A DNA stretch of 64,000 bases from Burkholderia gladioli (GTDB taxonomy: Bacteria; Pseudomonadota; Gammaproteobacteria; Burkholderiales; Burkholderiaceae): NCBI RefSeq assembly GCF_000959725.1, contig NZ_CP009322.1, positions 3,472,001-3,536,000 on the forward strand, read 5' to 3'. The notes under the pieces are model-generated. The model was given only the letters and a program-made list of their open reading frames with translations, did not search any database and was not told the origin of the DNA. Made by a program: the position numbers and the translations under genes. Positions 42,207 to 51,937 of this stretch are shown one piece after another; the first letter of the stretch is position 1, and every line of letters begins with the position of its first letter.

Positions 42207-43817
42207 ATGGAGAGAATCTCGGCGGCCGAGGCCGCGGCATTGGTACAGGACGGCGACGCGGTGGTGATCAGCGGCTCGGGTGGCGGCCACTCGGTGCCCG
42301 AGGCGCTGCTGGCGGCGCTGGAGGCGCGCTGGCTCGACGCGGCGCAGCCGCGCGGCATCACCTCGATCAGCGTGGTGGGGATCGGCGATCGCGCGGCGCT
42401 CGGTGCCACGCACCTGGCGCACGAGGGCTTGCTGCGGCGCGCGATCACCGGGGCGCTGGTCGATTCGCCGGGGCTCGTCACGCTGGCGGCCGAGGATCGC
42501 ATCGAGGCCTACACGCTGCCGCAAGGCGTGCTCTCGCAACTGATGCGCGAGATGGCGGCGGGCCGCCCGGGCCTGATCACCAAGACGGGCCTGCACACCT
42601 TCGTCGACCCGCGCCAGCAGGGCGCGCGGCAGAGCCCGCGCACGCCGGCCGATTTCGTCGAGCTGATGGAGCTGGACGGCGAGCAATGGCTGCGCTTCAA
42701 GCCGCTGCCGCTGAACGTGGCCTTCCTGCGCGGCACCACGGCCGACGAGGACGGCAACGTGACCATGGAGCAGGAAGCCGTGTTCGGCGAGATGCTGGCG
42801 ATGGCGCAGGCCACGCGCCGCGCCGGCGGCGTCGTGATCGTGCAGGTCAAGCGCATGGCGCGGCGCAATACGCTGCCGCCCAAGCAGGTGAAGATCCCCG
42901 GCATCCTGGTCGACTTCGTGGTGGTGGAGCCGGGCCAGCGCCAGACCTACGCGACCGACTACGACCCGAGCTACTCGGGCGAGCTGCGCGTGCCGCTCTC
43001 CGATATCGGCCCGCTGCCCTTCGGGCCGCGCAAGGTTATCGTGCGCCGCGCGGCCATGGAGCTGTATCCCGAGGCGGTCTGCAATCTCGGCGCCGGCATC
43101 TCCACCGGGCTGTCGACGGTGGCGGCCGAGGAGGGCATCCTCGACGCGGTGGTGCTGACCAACGAGCAGGGGCTGATCGGCGGCGCGCCGATCACCGGCC
43201 GCGATTCGGGCGGCGCGCAGAACTACGCGGCGATGATCGACCAGCCCGCGCAGTTCGACTTCTACGACGGCGGCGGCCTCGACCTCGCCTTCCTGTCCTT
43301 CGCCGAGGTGGACGCCGAGGGCAACGTCAACATCAGCCGCTTCGGCGACAAGATCGTCGGCGTGGGCGGCTTCATCAACATCAGCCAGAACGCGAGGTGC
43401 GTGGTGTTCAGCGGCACGCTGACGGCCGGCGGGCTCGACGTGGGCTGGGAGAACGGCCAGACCGTGATCCGCAGCGAGGGGCGGCACCGCAAGTTCGTGC
43501 GCGAGCTGGAGCAGGTCTGCTACAGCGCCGCGTTCGCGCGCGAGCACGGCCACCAGGTGCTGTTCGTGACCGAGCGCGCGGTGTTCCGCGTCTCGGAACA
43601 GGGCTTGATGCTGACCGAGATCGCGCCGGGCATCGATCTCGAGCGCGACGTGCTCGGCCAGATGGCCTTCCGTCCCGCCGTCTCGCCGGATATCAAGGTG
43701 ATGGATGCGCGGCTGTTCCTGCCGGCGCCGGTCGGCATGCGCGACGAGATCCTGGCGCGCGAGCGGCGCTTCCGCTCGGCGCGCGTGGCGGCCTGGCATG
43801 CGGAGCATCGGCGATGA
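42207..43817 (+). CDS. Acyl-CoA:carboxylate CoA-transferase (YdiF/Pct family), 536 aa
   Basis: Class I CoA-transferase with fused alpha and beta halves. The N-terminal half has a Gly-rich loop (VVISGSGGGHSVPEALL), the central NLGAGISTGL and the catalytic Glu strand VVLTNEQGLIGGAP, then the beta half with FDFYDGGGLDLAFLSFAEVD. It moves CoA between an acyl-CoA and a free acid. A strong ribosome site (AGGAAGG) precedes the ATG. Its TGA overlaps the ATG of the next gene (ATGA), so they are coupled. Substrate unknown; a neighbouring AroE-like enzyme repeats the ydiF-ydiB type of association. Confidence 0.9.
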   Translation: MERISAAEAAALVQDGDAVVISGSGGGHSVPEALLAALEARWLDAAQPRGITSISVVGIGDRAALGATHLAHEGLLRRAITGALVDSPGLVTLAAEDRIEAYTLPQGVLSQLMREMAAGRPGLITKTGLHTFVDPRQQGARQSPRTPADFVELMELDGEQWLRFKPLPLNVAFLRGTTADEDGNVTMEQEAVFGEMLAMAQATRRAGGVVIVQVKRMARRNTLPPKQVKIPGILVDFVVVEPGQRQTYATDYDPSYSGELRVPLSDIGPLPFGPRKVIVRRAAMELYPEAVCNLGAGISTGLSTVAAEEGILDAVVLTNEQGLIGGAPITGRDSGGAQNYAAMIDQPAQFDFYDGGGLDLAFLSFAEVDAEGNVNISRFGDKIVGVGGFINISQNARCVVFSGTLTAGGLDVGWENGQTVIRSEGRHRKFVRELEQVCYSAAFAREHGHQVLFVTERAVFRVSEQGLMLTEIAPGIDLERDVLGQMAFRPAVSPDIKVMDARLFLPAPVGMRDEILARERRFRSARVAAWHAEHRR

Positions 43818-44737
43818 ACGGCGCGCAAGGGCAACTGGCTGCGGGCCGCGCGGATGCGGCGCTGATCGATGTCGGGGGCGCGAGCATGCGCGGCGCCGCG
43901 ATCGACGGCGCGACGCGGCTCTACGCGATCGTTGGCGATCCGGTGGCGCAGGTGCGCTCGCCCGGCGTCTACACGGAAGCCTTCGCGCAGGCCGGGCATA
44001 ACGCCGTGCTGATCCCGGCCCTGGTGCGGGCCGATCGCTTCGACGAGACGATTCGCGGCCTGATGGCGCTCGGCAATCTCGACGGCCTGCTGGTGACCGC
44101 GCCGCACAAGGCGCGCATGGTGCCGTTCGCGGCGCGGCTGTCGGCGCGCGCGTCGGTCGTCGGCGCCGTCAACGCGCTGCGGCGCGAGCGCGACGGAAGC
44201 TGGTCCGGCGACATGTTCGACGGCGTCGGCTTCGTGGCCGCGGCGCGCCGGATCGCGCCGCTGGCGGGGCGGCGCGCGCTGCTGTTCGGCTGCGGCGGCG
44301 CGGGTGCCGCGATCGCCGCCGAGCTGGCGGCCGACGGCGTGGTCGCGCTGACCCTGGTCGACCCCGACGCGACGCGCGCGCAGCGGCTCGCCGCCGAGCT
44401 GGCGCGTCACTACCCGCAATGCGAGGTGCGTGCCGGGCGCGGCGACCATGACGAACCAGGCCACGACGTGGTGGTCAACGCCTCGACGGTCGGCATGCGC
44501 GACGGCGATCCGCTGCCCGGCGATACGGGCCCGATCGACGCGCGTTGCCTGGTGGGCGACGTGGTGCTGCGCCCGGCGGGCTCGCCCACCGCGCTGGTGG
44601 AGCGGGCCCTGGCGGCCGGCGCGCGCGTGGTGACCGGCCAGGACATGCACGCCGGCCAGCGCGAGGCGATCCTCGACTTCTTCGCGCCCGCGCCCGCGAC
44701 CGGCGCCTCGTCGACCCGCAAGCAGGAGGCAGGCTGA
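43814..44737 (+). CDS. Shikimate/quinate dehydrogenase-like protein (AroE family), 307 aa
   Basis: N-terminal substrate domain with YAIVGDPVAQVRSPGVYTEAF (usual SKSP motif becomes VRSP) and VTAPHKARM (family NVTxPHK; the catalytic Lys is kept), then a Rossmann domain with FGCGGAGAAIA and VVNASTVGM. The altered substrate loop suggests a substrate other than shikimate. About 30 extra residues precede the AroE core. It overlaps the CoA-transferase gene by four bases and the next gene by one (TGATG), so it is in the middle of a tight operon. Confidence 0.87.
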   Translation: MNGAQGQLAAGRADAALIDVGGASMRGAAIDGATRLYAIVGDPVAQVRSPGVYTEAFAQAGHNAVLIPALVRADRFDETIRGLMALGNLDGLLVTAPHKARMVPFAARLSARASVVGAVNALRRERDGSWSGDMFDGVGFVAAARRIAPLAGRRALLFGCGGAGAAIAAELAADGVVALTLVDPDATRAQRLAAELARHYPQCEVRAGRGDHDEPGHDVVVNASTVGMRDGDPLPGDTGPIDARCLVGDVVLRPAGSPTALVERALAAGARVVTGQDMHAGQREAILDFFAPAPATGASSTRKQEAG

Positions 44738-45408
44738 TGGCGATGCTCGGTCAAGCGGCGGTGCTGATCTGGAACGACGTGCTCGACAGCGCCGAATCCG
44801 CCTTCTATGCATGGCACGACAAGGAACACATCCCCGAGCGGCTGGCGCTGCCGGGCTTCCTGCGCGGGCGCCGTTACCGAGGCGACGGCGAGCCGGCCTG
44901 GCTGACCGTCTACGAGGCCGAGGATCTCGCGGTGCTGACGAGCCCCGCCTACCTGGAGCGGCTCAATCATCCGACGCCGCTCACGCGCGCCACCGTGCAG
45001 GCGTTCCGCAACACCGCGCGCTCGATCTGCCGCGTCGAGCGCAGCGCGGGCGGCAGCACCGGCGGCCACGCGCTGACGCTGCACCTGCCCGCCGGTCTCG
45101 CACTCGATGTCGAGGCCCTGTTCGCGCGGTTGCTCGGCATGACGGGCGTGCTGGCCGCGCATCTGCTGACGGCCGACGAGGCGGCCAGCCGCATCGACAC
45201 GGCCGAATCGCGTCAGCGCGCCTTCGTGGTGCCGGCGCGCGTGCTGATGGTCGAGGCTTCGACGCCGGCGGCCGCGCAGGCTGCGCTCGACCTGCTGGTC
45301 GAAGCGGCGGGCGCGACGGGCGGCGATGCCGCGCGCGTGGCGACGGCGGCCGGCGCCGGCATCTACGCGCTGGAAATCAGCCGCCTGCCGGCGCGCGACC
45401 CGCTTTGA
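44737..45408 (+). CDS. Conserved hypothetical protein of the DUF4286/EthD-like type, 223 aa
   Basis: Start ATG overlaps the previous stop by one base. The N-terminal half resembles dimeric alpha-beta barrel proteins (FYAWHDKEHIPERLALPGFLRGRRY), a pattern seen in DUF4286 and EthD-like proteins of aromatic catabolic operons. The C-terminal half is Ala-rich with a second, weaker copy of the fold possible. No catalytic residues can be assigned. Its operon position suggests a role in the same unknown CoA-linked pathway. Confidence 0.75.
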   Translation: MAMLGQAAVLIWNDVLDSAESAFYAWHDKEHIPERLALPGFLRGRRYRGDGEPAWLTVYEAEDLAVLTSPAYLERLNHPTPLTRATVQAFRNTARSICRVERSAGGSTGGHALTLHLPAGLALDVEALFARLLGMTGVLAAHLLTADEAASRIDTAESRQRAFVVPARVLMVEASTPAAAQAALDLLVEAAGATGGDAARVATAAGAGIYALEISRLPARDPL

Positions 45409-45468
45409 CATGGCGCCCGGCTCGCGGCCGGGCGCGCGAATCCCCATCACAACACTGAGGAATACAAA

Positions 45469-46356
45469 ATGAAATTGCTGCGATACGGCCCGCGAGGCCA
45501 GGAAAAACCGGGGCTGCTCGATCGCGACGGCCGCCTGCGCGACCTGTCCTCGATCTGCGAGGACTACACGCCCGCCTTCTTCGCGGGCGGCGGCATCGAG
45601 CGCCTGCGCGGCGTCGATCCGCAAACGCTGCCGCTGGTGGCGGGCGAGCCGCGCATCGGCGCCTGCATCGCGCAGCCGGGCAACTTCATCGCGATCGGGC
45701 TGAACTATGTGCAGCACGCGATCGAGACCGACGCGCCGATCCCCGCCGAGCCGATCCTGTTCAACAAGGCGCCGTCCTGCCTGTCGGGGCCCTACGACCC
45801 GGTGATCCTGCCGAAGGATTCGCGCAAATGCGATTGGGAAGTCGAGATCGCGATGGTGATCGGCAAGCCGGCGCTCTACGTCGACGAGGCCGACGCGCTC
45901 GACCACGTGGCAGGCTACTGCGTCTGCAACGACGTGTCCGAGCGCGAAATGCAGCTCGAGCACGGCGGCCAGTGGGTCAAGGGCAAGATGTTCCCGAGCT
46001 TCGGCCCGCTCGGCCCCTGGCTGGTCACGACCGACGAGGCCGGCGACGCGCAGGACCTGGGCCTCTGGCTCGAGCTGAACGGTCGGCGCGTCCAGGATTC
46101 GTCGACCTCGGACATGATCTTCACGCTGGCGAGGATCGTCTCCTACGCGAGCCGGCACGTGCTGCTGCAACCCGGCGACGTGATCACCACCGGCACGCCG
46201 CCCGGCGTGGGCCTGGGCATGAAGCCCGAGCAGTACCTGAAGCCCGGCGACGTGATGGAGCTGGGCGTGGCCGGGCTCGGCGTGCAGAAGCAGACCGTGC
46301 TGGCCTGGGAGGATTCGCCGTTCGCGAGGACGAAGGCGGGCGGACACGGCGCCTGA
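45469..46356 (+). CDS. Fumarylacetoacetate hydrolase-family protein, 295 aa
   Basis: FAH-superfamily hydrolase or lyase. The metal triad is visible: DWEVEIAMVIGK (two Glu) and CNDVSERE (Asp), with the family segment KMFPSFGPLGPWLVTTDE and the C-terminal GDVITTGTPPGVGLGM. Such enzymes cleave C-C bonds of beta-diketo acids, decarboxylate oxo acids or hydrolyse 2,4-diketo-3-deoxy sugars. A good ribosome site (TGAGGAA) precedes the ATG, 60 bp after the upstream gene. It probably acts late in the operon's pathway. Confidence 0.9.
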   Translation: MKLLRYGPRGQEKPGLLDRDGRLRDLSSICEDYTPAFFAGGGIERLRGVDPQTLPLVAGEPRIGACIAQPGNFIAIGLNYVQHAIETDAPIPAEPILFNKAPSCLSGPYDPVILPKDSRKCDWEVEIAMVIGKPALYVDEADALDHVAGYCVCNDVSEREMQLEHGGQWVKGKMFPSFGPLGPWLVTTDEAGDAQDLGLWLELNGRRVQDSSTSDMIFTLARIVSYASRHVLLQPGDVITTGTPPGVGLGMKPEQYLKPGDVMELGVAGLGVQKQTVLAWEDSPFARTKAGGHGA

Positions 46357-46537
46357 ATCGAGTCCCCCGAGCGGCAAGCAGGAAGTCGTGGCAAGCAGCA
46401 GGAAGCAGTAGCGAGGCAGGCCGGGAGCCGGCGCGATGGCGCCGGCCATCCCGCCCGCCCGAGATCGAGATCAATCATGGAGACCCGGCAATGGACAAGC
46501 GATTGAACGACGGGCACGGCCCGCGGAGGAGCGCGTC

Positions 46538-47830
46538 ATGAGAACCACGGAAGCGGCACGGTCGCAGCCCGTGACGGAGAGGAAGCGGGCCTGGTATCGC
46601 GACATCACCTGGGCGCAATGGCGCGTGCTGATCGCGGCCTGGGGCGTGTGGGTGATGGATGCGGTCGACTTTCTCGCCATCACCTTCGTGTTGCGCGATA
46701 TCGCCGGCGAGTTCCATGTCGGGCTCGAGGCGGCCTCGCTGCTGCTGTTCGCCACCTACGGCGTGCGCTGGCTCGGCGGCCTGCTGTTCGGCAGCCTGAG
46801 CGACCGGATCGGTCGCAAGATTCCGCTGGTGATCACCCTGGCGTGGTTCACCGGCGGCGCGGTGCTGACCGGGCTGTCGTGGAATTTCGCCGTGCTCGCC
46901 GTGTTCCGGCTGCTGCTAGGCTTCGGCATGGCGCCCGGCTTCTCGCTGGGCGCGACCATGGTGGCCGAGTCCTGGCCCGAGAAGTACCGTTCGATCGGCA
47001 TCGGCATCCTCGATACCGGCTGGGGGCTCGGCGCGATCGGCGCGGCGATCGCCTACGACCTGGTCTACCCGGCCTTCGGCTGGCGCGCGATGTTCTTCGT
47101 CGGCGTGATCCCGGCCATCCTGCTGGGGCTGTTCATCCTGTTCTGCGTGCCCGAGTCGGAAGCGTTCCGGCGCGGCGGGCGGCCGGCGCGCGTGCCGCTG
47201 CGCGACAACCCGGCGGTGCTGCTGTTCCGCCGCTACCCGAAGCGCGTGGCCTACCTGGCGCTGCTGATGCTGGTGCTCTGCTTCGGCTCCTGGCCGTTCC
47301 AGGGCCTGTTCCCAACCTACCTGAAGTCGCTGTCGTTCTCACCGGCCCTGATCACCGTGCTGACCATGACCTCGGCCTGCGGGCAGGTGATCGGCTTCTT
47401 CGCCTCCGGCTTCATCGCTGAGCGGATCGGGCGGCGCTGGGGCATCGGCCTGATGATCGGGATCGGCTCGCTGTGCGTGGCCGCGCTGGTCTACAGCGTC
47501 CACCTGTTCTGGCTGGCCGAGCTGTTCGCGTTCCTGAGCGGCTTCTTCCTGGTGGGCTCCTCGGGCATCTGGGGCACCATCCTGACCGAGAACCTGCCGC
47601 GCGACGTGCGGGCTTCCGGCGTGGGCTTCCTGTACAACGTCGGCGTGATCGGCGGGGGGCTCGCGCCCTACATCGTGCTGTCGACCGTGAAGGCGGCCGC
47701 GATGCCGATCGCGCTCGGCATCGCCGGCTTCAGCGTGGTGGCCGCGCTGCTGGCCATGGCGATCCTGCTGCGCGTGCGCGAGACCCGCGGCATGCGGCTC
47801 GAGGAGATCGACGCGGGGCTGGCCGAGTAG
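46538..47830 (+). CDS. MFS transporter, aromatic/organic acid type, 430 aa
   Basis: Twelve-helix permease. Helix 1 contains WVMDAVDF and the loop 2-3 motif is GSLSDRIGRKIPL; the central loop (SEAFRRGGRPARVPLRD) separates the halves. Start at 46538 with GGAGGA upstream; longer in-frame extensions lack this. It lies 181 bp after the FAH gene in the same direction and is followed by a strong terminator, so it is the last gene of the LacI-controlled operon and likely imports its substrate. Confidence 0.87.
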   Translation: MRTTEAARSQPVTERKRAWYRDITWAQWRVLIAAWGVWVMDAVDFLAITFVLRDIAGEFHVGLEAASLLLFATYGVRWLGGLLFGSLSDRIGRKIPLVITLAWFTGGAVLTGLSWNFAVLAVFRLLLGFGMAPGFSLGATMVAESWPEKYRSIGIGILDTGWGLGAIGAAIAYDLVYPAFGWRAMFFVGVIPAILLGLFILFCVPESEAFRRGGRPARVPLRDNPAVLLFRRYPKRVAYLALLMLVLCFGSWPFQGLFPTYLKSLSFSPALITVLTMTSACGQVIGFFASGFIAERIGRRWGIGLMIGIGSLCVAALVYSVHLFWLAELFAFLSGFFLVGSSGIWGTILTENLPRDVRASGVGFLYNVGVIGGGLAPYIVLSTVKAAAMPIALGIAGFSVVAALLAMAILLRVRETRGMRLEEIDAGLAE

Positions 47831-47857
47831 ACGGCGCTGCCGCGATCGGGCCGCGCC

Positions 47858-47895
47858 AGCGGCGGCGGGCAGCTTGCCGCCGCCGCTTTGCTTTT
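47858..47895 (+). terminator. Strong intrinsic terminator after the MFS gene
   Basis: AGCGGCGGCGG (47858-47868) pairs perfectly with CCGCCGCCGCT (47877-47887), followed by TTGCTTTTT. Confidence 0.85.
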
Positions 47896-47997
47896 TGGTG
47901 GGGGTGGATTCGAATAAAGTTATTGGATAAAAAAGGAGCCAATGCGCCTGAGTCAACACAGGTAGGGAATCAAGCGGTAAACAAGCTTCGAAAATGC

Positions 47998-48013
47998 GGA
48001 TTGATGTCAATCC
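47998..48013. promoter_or_regulatory. Palindrome upstream of the gallate operon, candidate LysR site
   Basis: GGATTGA-TG-TCAATCC is a perfect dyad 93 bp upstream of galA; a further GATTGA follows at 48018-48023. Position and TTGA/TCAA half-sites fit a LysR-type activator site for the convergent regulator at 51938-53146. Confidence 0.5.
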
Positions 48014-48105
48014 ACGCTGATTGACGCCCGCGCCTCCATCCGCTTACATACGCCCATCCGCGCCGCGGCCCGCCATCGGCCGCGCGCCCCTTACCGGAAA
48101 CGCGT

Positions 48106-49446
48106 ATGGCCCGAATCATTGGCGGCATCGCCGCCTCCCACACTCCGACGATCGGTTTCGCCTTCGACAAGAACAAGCGCGACGATCCCGTCTGGGCGCC
48201 GATCTTCGAGAACTTCGCGCCGCTCTCGGCCTGGATCGAGGAAAAGCGGCCCGACGTGCTGCTGATGATCTACAACGATCACGCCACCTCGTTCTTCTTC
48301 GACCATTACTCGGCGTTCGCGCTCGGCGTCGGCCCGCGATGGGAAGTGGCCGACGAGGGCGGCGGCGCGCGTGCCCTGCCGCCGATCGAGGGGCACCCGG
48401 CGCTGGCCGCGCATATCGGCCGCTCGCTGATGGCCGACGAGTTCGACATGTCGTTCTTCCAGAACAAGCCGCTCGACCATGGCTGCTTCTCGCCGCTGTC
48501 GATGCTGTGCCCGAACCGGCCGAGCTGGCCGGTGCAGCTGGTGCCGCTGCAGATGGGCGTGCTGCAGTTGCCGATGCCGAGCGCGCGGCGCTTCTACAAG
48601 CTCGGGCAGGCGCTGCGCCGCGCCGTCGAGAGCTACCCGGAAGACCTGCGGGTGGCGATCGTGGCGACCGGCGGGCTGTCTCACCAGGTTCACGGCGAGC
48701 GCGCCGGCTTCAACAACACCGCCTGGGACCAGCGCTTCCTCGACCTGTTCGAGCACGATCCCGAGCAACTGGCGAACATGACGCTGGCCGACTACGCGCG
48801 GCTGGGCGGCTACGAAGGCGCCGAGGTGGTGATGTGGCTGACCATGCGCGGCGCGCTGCCGGCCCAGGTGCAGTGCCGCCAGCGCGGCTACTACCTGCCC
48901 TCGATGGCCGGCATCGCCACGGCGATCTACGAAGACGCCGAGGACGAGCCCGATGCGGTGCAGGCCGCGCGCCATCGCGCCCGCATGGCGGCCGAGCTGG
49001 ACGGCATCGAGCAGTTGGAGGGCACCTATCCGTTCTCGGTCGAGACGGCGGTACGCGCCTGGCGCATCAACGACTTCCTGCACCGCATGATCGAGCCCGC
49101 GCATCGCGAGGCCTTCCTGGCCGATCCCGAGCGCAGCTTCGAGGCCGCCGGCCTCAGCGACGAGGAGCGCGACCTGGTCCGGCGGCGCGACTGGCGCGGC
49201 CTGCTCCATTACGGCGTGATCTTCTTCATGCTGGAGAAGCTCGGCGCGGTGAGCGGCATCTCGAACCTGCATATCTACGCGGCCATGCGCGGCGAGACGC
49301 TCGACGCGTTCCAGCGCACCCGCAACGCGCCGGGCGCGCTGTACTCGGTGGCCGGCAAGGGCGCCGGCGCGCTGGTCTGGGACCGGCAGGCCGGCGACGC
49401 GCAAGCGGACGCGCAGCAGGGCAGGACGAGCCGCGGCGACAACTGA
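48106..49446 (+). CDS. galA: Gallate dioxygenase (fused LigB-LigA type extradiol dioxygenase), 446 aa
   Basis: Opens the gallate ring to 4-oxalomesaconate. The N-terminal LigB-like domain starts MARIIGGIAASHTPTIGFAFD (His ligand of iron) and continues with YNDHATSFFFDHY and VATGGLSHQVHG; the C-terminal about 120 residues form a LigA-like domain (INDFLHRMIEPAHREAFLADPER). This beta-alpha fusion and its length match GalA/DesB. Protocatechuate 4,5-cleavage is an alternative activity. It is followed by the hydratase and aldolase needed for the next two steps. Confidence 0.88.
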   Translation: MARIIGGIAASHTPTIGFAFDKNKRDDPVWAPIFENFAPLSAWIEEKRPDVLLMIYNDHATSFFFDHYSAFALGVGPRWEVADEGGGARALPPIEGHPALAAHIGRSLMADEFDMSFFQNKPLDHGCFSPLSMLCPNRPSWPVQLVPLQMGVLQLPMPSARRFYKLGQALRRAVESYPEDLRVAIVATGGLSHQVHGERAGFNNTAWDQRFLDLFEHDPEQLANMTLADYARLGGYEGAEVVMWLTMRGALPAQVQCRQRGYYLPSMAGIATAIYEDAEDEPDAVQAARHRARMAAELDGIEQLEGTYPFSVETAVRAWRINDFLHRMIEPAHREAFLADPERSFEAAGLSDEERDLVRRRDWRGLLHYGVIFFMLEKLGAVSGISNLHIYAAMRGETLDAFQRTRNAPGALYSVAGKGAGALVWDRQAGDAQADAQQGRTSRGDN

Positions 49447-49521
49447 ATGCTTGATCGCCGCGGTCCGGCATGACGTCGTGCCGGATCGCGGCGAAACCCG
49501 AACCATCCATCAGGATTGCAA

Positions 49522-50547
49522 ATGATTATCGATATCCACGGGCATTACACCACTGCGCCGAAGGCGCTCGAAACCTGGCGCAACCGCCAGGTGGCCGCGT
49601 TCAACGAGGGCGGCGCGATGCCGGCCGTCTCGGAGCTGCGGATCAGCGACGACGAGCTGCGCGAGTCGATCGAGACCAACCAGCTCAAGAAGATGCGCGA
49701 GCGCGGCATCGACCTGACGATCTTCAGCCCGCGTGCCAGCTTCATGGCGCATCACATCGGCGATCTCGCGGTGTCCAGCACCTGGGCCGCGATCTGCAAC
49801 GAGCTCTGCTATCGCGTCAGCCAGTTGTTCCCCGAGAACTTCGTGCCGGCCGCGATGCTGCCGCAAAGCCCCGGCGTGGACGTCTCGACCTGCGTGGACG
49901 AGCTGGTGAAGTGCGTCGAGCAATACGGCAACGTGGCGATCAACCTTAACCCGGATCCCTCGGGCGGCCACTGGACCAGCCCGCCGCTATCGGATCGCTA
50001 CTGGTACCCGATCTACGAGAAGATGGTCGAGTACGACATCCCGGCGATGATCCACGTCAGCACCAGTTGCAACGCCTGCTTCCACACCACCGGCGCGCAC
50101 TACCTGAACGCCGATACCACGGCCTTCATGCAGTGCCTGACCTCGGACCTGTTCCGCGATTTCCCGACGCTGAAGTTCGTGATCCCGCACGGCGGCGGCG
50201 CGGTGCCCTATCACTGGGGCCGTTTCCGCGGGCTCGCACAGGAGCTGAAGAAGCCGCTGCTCGGCGAGCACCTGCTCAACAACGTGTTCTTCGACACCTG
50301 CGTCTATCACCAGCCCGGCATCGACCTGCTGACCAACGTGATCCCGGTGGCCAACATCCTGTTCGCCAGCGAGATGATCGGCGCGGTGCGCGGCATCGAT
50401 CCGGAAACGGGCCATGCCTTCGACGATACCAAGCGCTATATCGAGGCGGCGGCGATCAGCGCCGAAGACCGCTACAACATCTACGAAGGCAACGCGCGGC
50501 GCGTCTATGCGCGGCTCGGCGCGGCACTCGAGCAAAAGGGGCTCTGA
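49522..50547 (+). CDS. ligJ: 4-Oxalomesaconate hydratase (LigJ type, amidohydrolase family 2), 341 aa
   Basis: Hydrates 4-oxalomesaconate to 4-carboxy-4-hydroxy-2-oxoadipate. The N-terminus [20 protein letters not shown] has the HxH metal motif of the family and closely resembles LigJ; further ligand regions are [10 protein letters not shown] and [15 protein letters not shown]. Note that Pseudomonas uses an unrelated GalB of the PIG-L family for this step. Two bases separate the stop from the aldolase start, indicating one operon. Confidence 0.9.
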   Translation: MIIDIHGHYTTAPKALETWRNRQVAAFNEGGAMPAVSELRISDDELRESIETNQLKKMRERGIDLTIFSPRASFMAHHIGDLAVSSTWAAICNELCYRVSQLFPENFVPAAMLPQSPGVDVSTCVDELVKCVEQYGNVAINLNPDPSGGHWTSPPLSDRYWYPIYEKMVEYDIPAMIHVSTSCNACFHTTGAHYLNADTTAFMQCLTSDLFRDFPTLKFVIPHGGGAVPYHWGRFRGLAQELKKPLLGEHLLNNVFFDTCVYHQPGIDLLTNVIPVANILFASEMIGAVRGIDPETGHAFDDTKRYIEAAAISAEDRYNIYEGNARRVYARLGAALEQKGL

Positions 50548-50549
50548 TC

Positions 50550-51233
50550 ATGGTCGAACTCGGCGTGGTATATCGCAACATCGAACGCGCGGACGCGAGC
50601 GTCGCGCAACGGCTCGGCGAACTCGGCACGGCCACCGTGCACGAGGCCATGGGGCGCGTCGGTCTGTTCAATCCGGTGATGCGGCCGGTCTATCCTCATG
50701 CGCGCGCGTCCGGCACCGCCGTGACGGTGCTGCTGCATCCCGGCGACAACTGGATGATGCACGTGGTGGCCGAGCAGATCCGCCCGGGCGACATCGTGAT
50801 CGCGGCCGTGACGGCCGAATGCACCGACGGTTATTTCGGCGACCTGCTGGCCACCAGCTTCTGCGCGCGCGGCGCCACCGGCCTGGTGATCGATGCCGGC
50901 GTGCGCGACGTGGCGACGCTCGAGGAAATGGGCTTCCCGGTCTGGAGCAAGGCGATCTCGGCGAAGGGCACCATCAAGGCCACGCTCGGCTCGGTCAACG
51001 TGCCGGTGGTTTGCGCGGGCGCCTATGTGACGCCGGGCGACGTGGTGGTGGCCGATGCCGACGGCGTGGTCTGCGTGCCGCGCGCGATCGCCGCCGAGGT
51101 GCTCGACAAGGCGCTGGCGCGCGAGGCCAACGAGGCCGCCAAGCGCGAGAAACTCGCCTCGGGCGTGCTCGGCCTCGACATGTACGCGATGCGCGAGCCG
51201 CTCGCCAAAGCCGGGCTGCGTTATGTCGACTGA
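50550..51233 (+). CDS. ligK: 4-Carboxy-4-hydroxy-2-oxoadipate aldolase (LigK/GalC, RraA-like), 227 aa
   Basis: Cleaves CHA to pyruvate and oxaloacetate. The RraA-like fold is shown by [43 protein letters not shown] (Gly-rich phosphate or carboxylate loop, the Arg and Asp of the active site) and [16 protein letters not shown]. Length equals characterised enzymes. It overlaps the next gene by 11 bases. Confidence 0.93.
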   Translation: MVELGVVYRNIERADASVAQRLGELGTATVHEAMGRVGLFNPVMRPVYPHARASGTAVTVLLHPGDNWMMHVVAEQIRPGDIVIAAVTAECTDGYFGDLLATSFCARGATGLVIDAGVRDVATLEEMGFPVWSKAISAKGTIKATLGSVNVPVVCAGAYVTPGDVVVADADGVVCVPRAIAAEVLDKALAREANEAAKREKLASGVLGLDMYAMREPLAKAGLRYVD

Positions 51234-51918
51234 GGACGGGCTGGGCCTGATCTCGTCGATGGCGACGCGGCAGTTGCTGGCGCGGCTGGCCGAGGACTAC
51301 CGGGCCGCGACGGGGCAGGCCGTGACGATCGAGTCGGTGGGCGGCGTCGACGCGGCGCGGCGCGTGGCTGACGGCGAAGCCTTCGATCTGGTGGTGCTGG
51401 CCGACGCGGCGCTGGCGAAGCTGGCCGCGGGCGGCCATCTCGACGGCGCCGGCCGCGTGGCGATCGCGCGTTCGGAAGTGGCGGTGGCGGTGCGCGAGGA
51501 TGCACCGCATCCGGCCATCGACAGCGGCGCGGCTGTGCGCGAGGCGGTGCTGCGAGCGCGCTCGATCGGCTATTCGACCGGGCCGAGCGGCACGCACCTG
51601 GAGGCCTTGTTCGCGCAATGGGGCATCGCCGAGACGATCGCCTCGCGCATCGTGCGCGCCCGGCCGGGCGTGCCGGTGGCCGCGCTGATCGCGGCGGGCG
51701 AGGTCGAGCTGGGTTTCCAGCAGCGCAGCGAACTGCTCGACCAGCCCGGCATCGCGATCGTCGGGCCGCTGCCCGACGAGGTGCAGGCCGTGACCGTGTT
51801 CGCCGGTGCTGTCGGCAGCCTTTGCACGCGGCGCGAGGCCGCCGCGGCCTTCCTGGCCTTCCTCGCCTCGCACCAAGCCGCGGTCGCCAAGCTCGCCTGC
51901 GGGATGTCGCCGGCCTGA
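51223..51918 (+). CDS. ModA-like substrate-binding-fold protein without signal peptide, 231 aa
   Basis: Type 2 periplasmic-binding-protein fold related to molybdate-binding ModA. It has [19 protein letters not shown] at the N-terminus, [17 protein letters not shown] and an equivalent of the ModA second lobe ([41 protein letters not shown]). It starts inside the aldolase gene and has no signal peptide or lipobox, and no ABC transporter is encoded nearby. It is therefore likely cytosolic, perhaps an enzyme such as the missing oxalomesaconate tautomerase, or a sensor. Function unproven. Confidence 0.75.
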   Translation: MSTEDGLGLISSMATRQLLARLAEDYRAATGQAVTIESVGGVDAARRVADGEAFDLVVLADAALAKLAAGGHLDGAGRVAIARSEVAVAVREDAPHPAIDSGAAVREAVLRARSIGYSTGPSGTHLEALFAQWGIAETIASRIVRARPGVPVAALIAAGEVELGFQQRSELLDQPGIAIVGPLPDEVQAVTVFAGAVGSLCTRREAAAAFLAFLASHQAAVAKLACGMSPA

Positions 51919-51937
51919 GCCGGGCTCGATCTCGATC

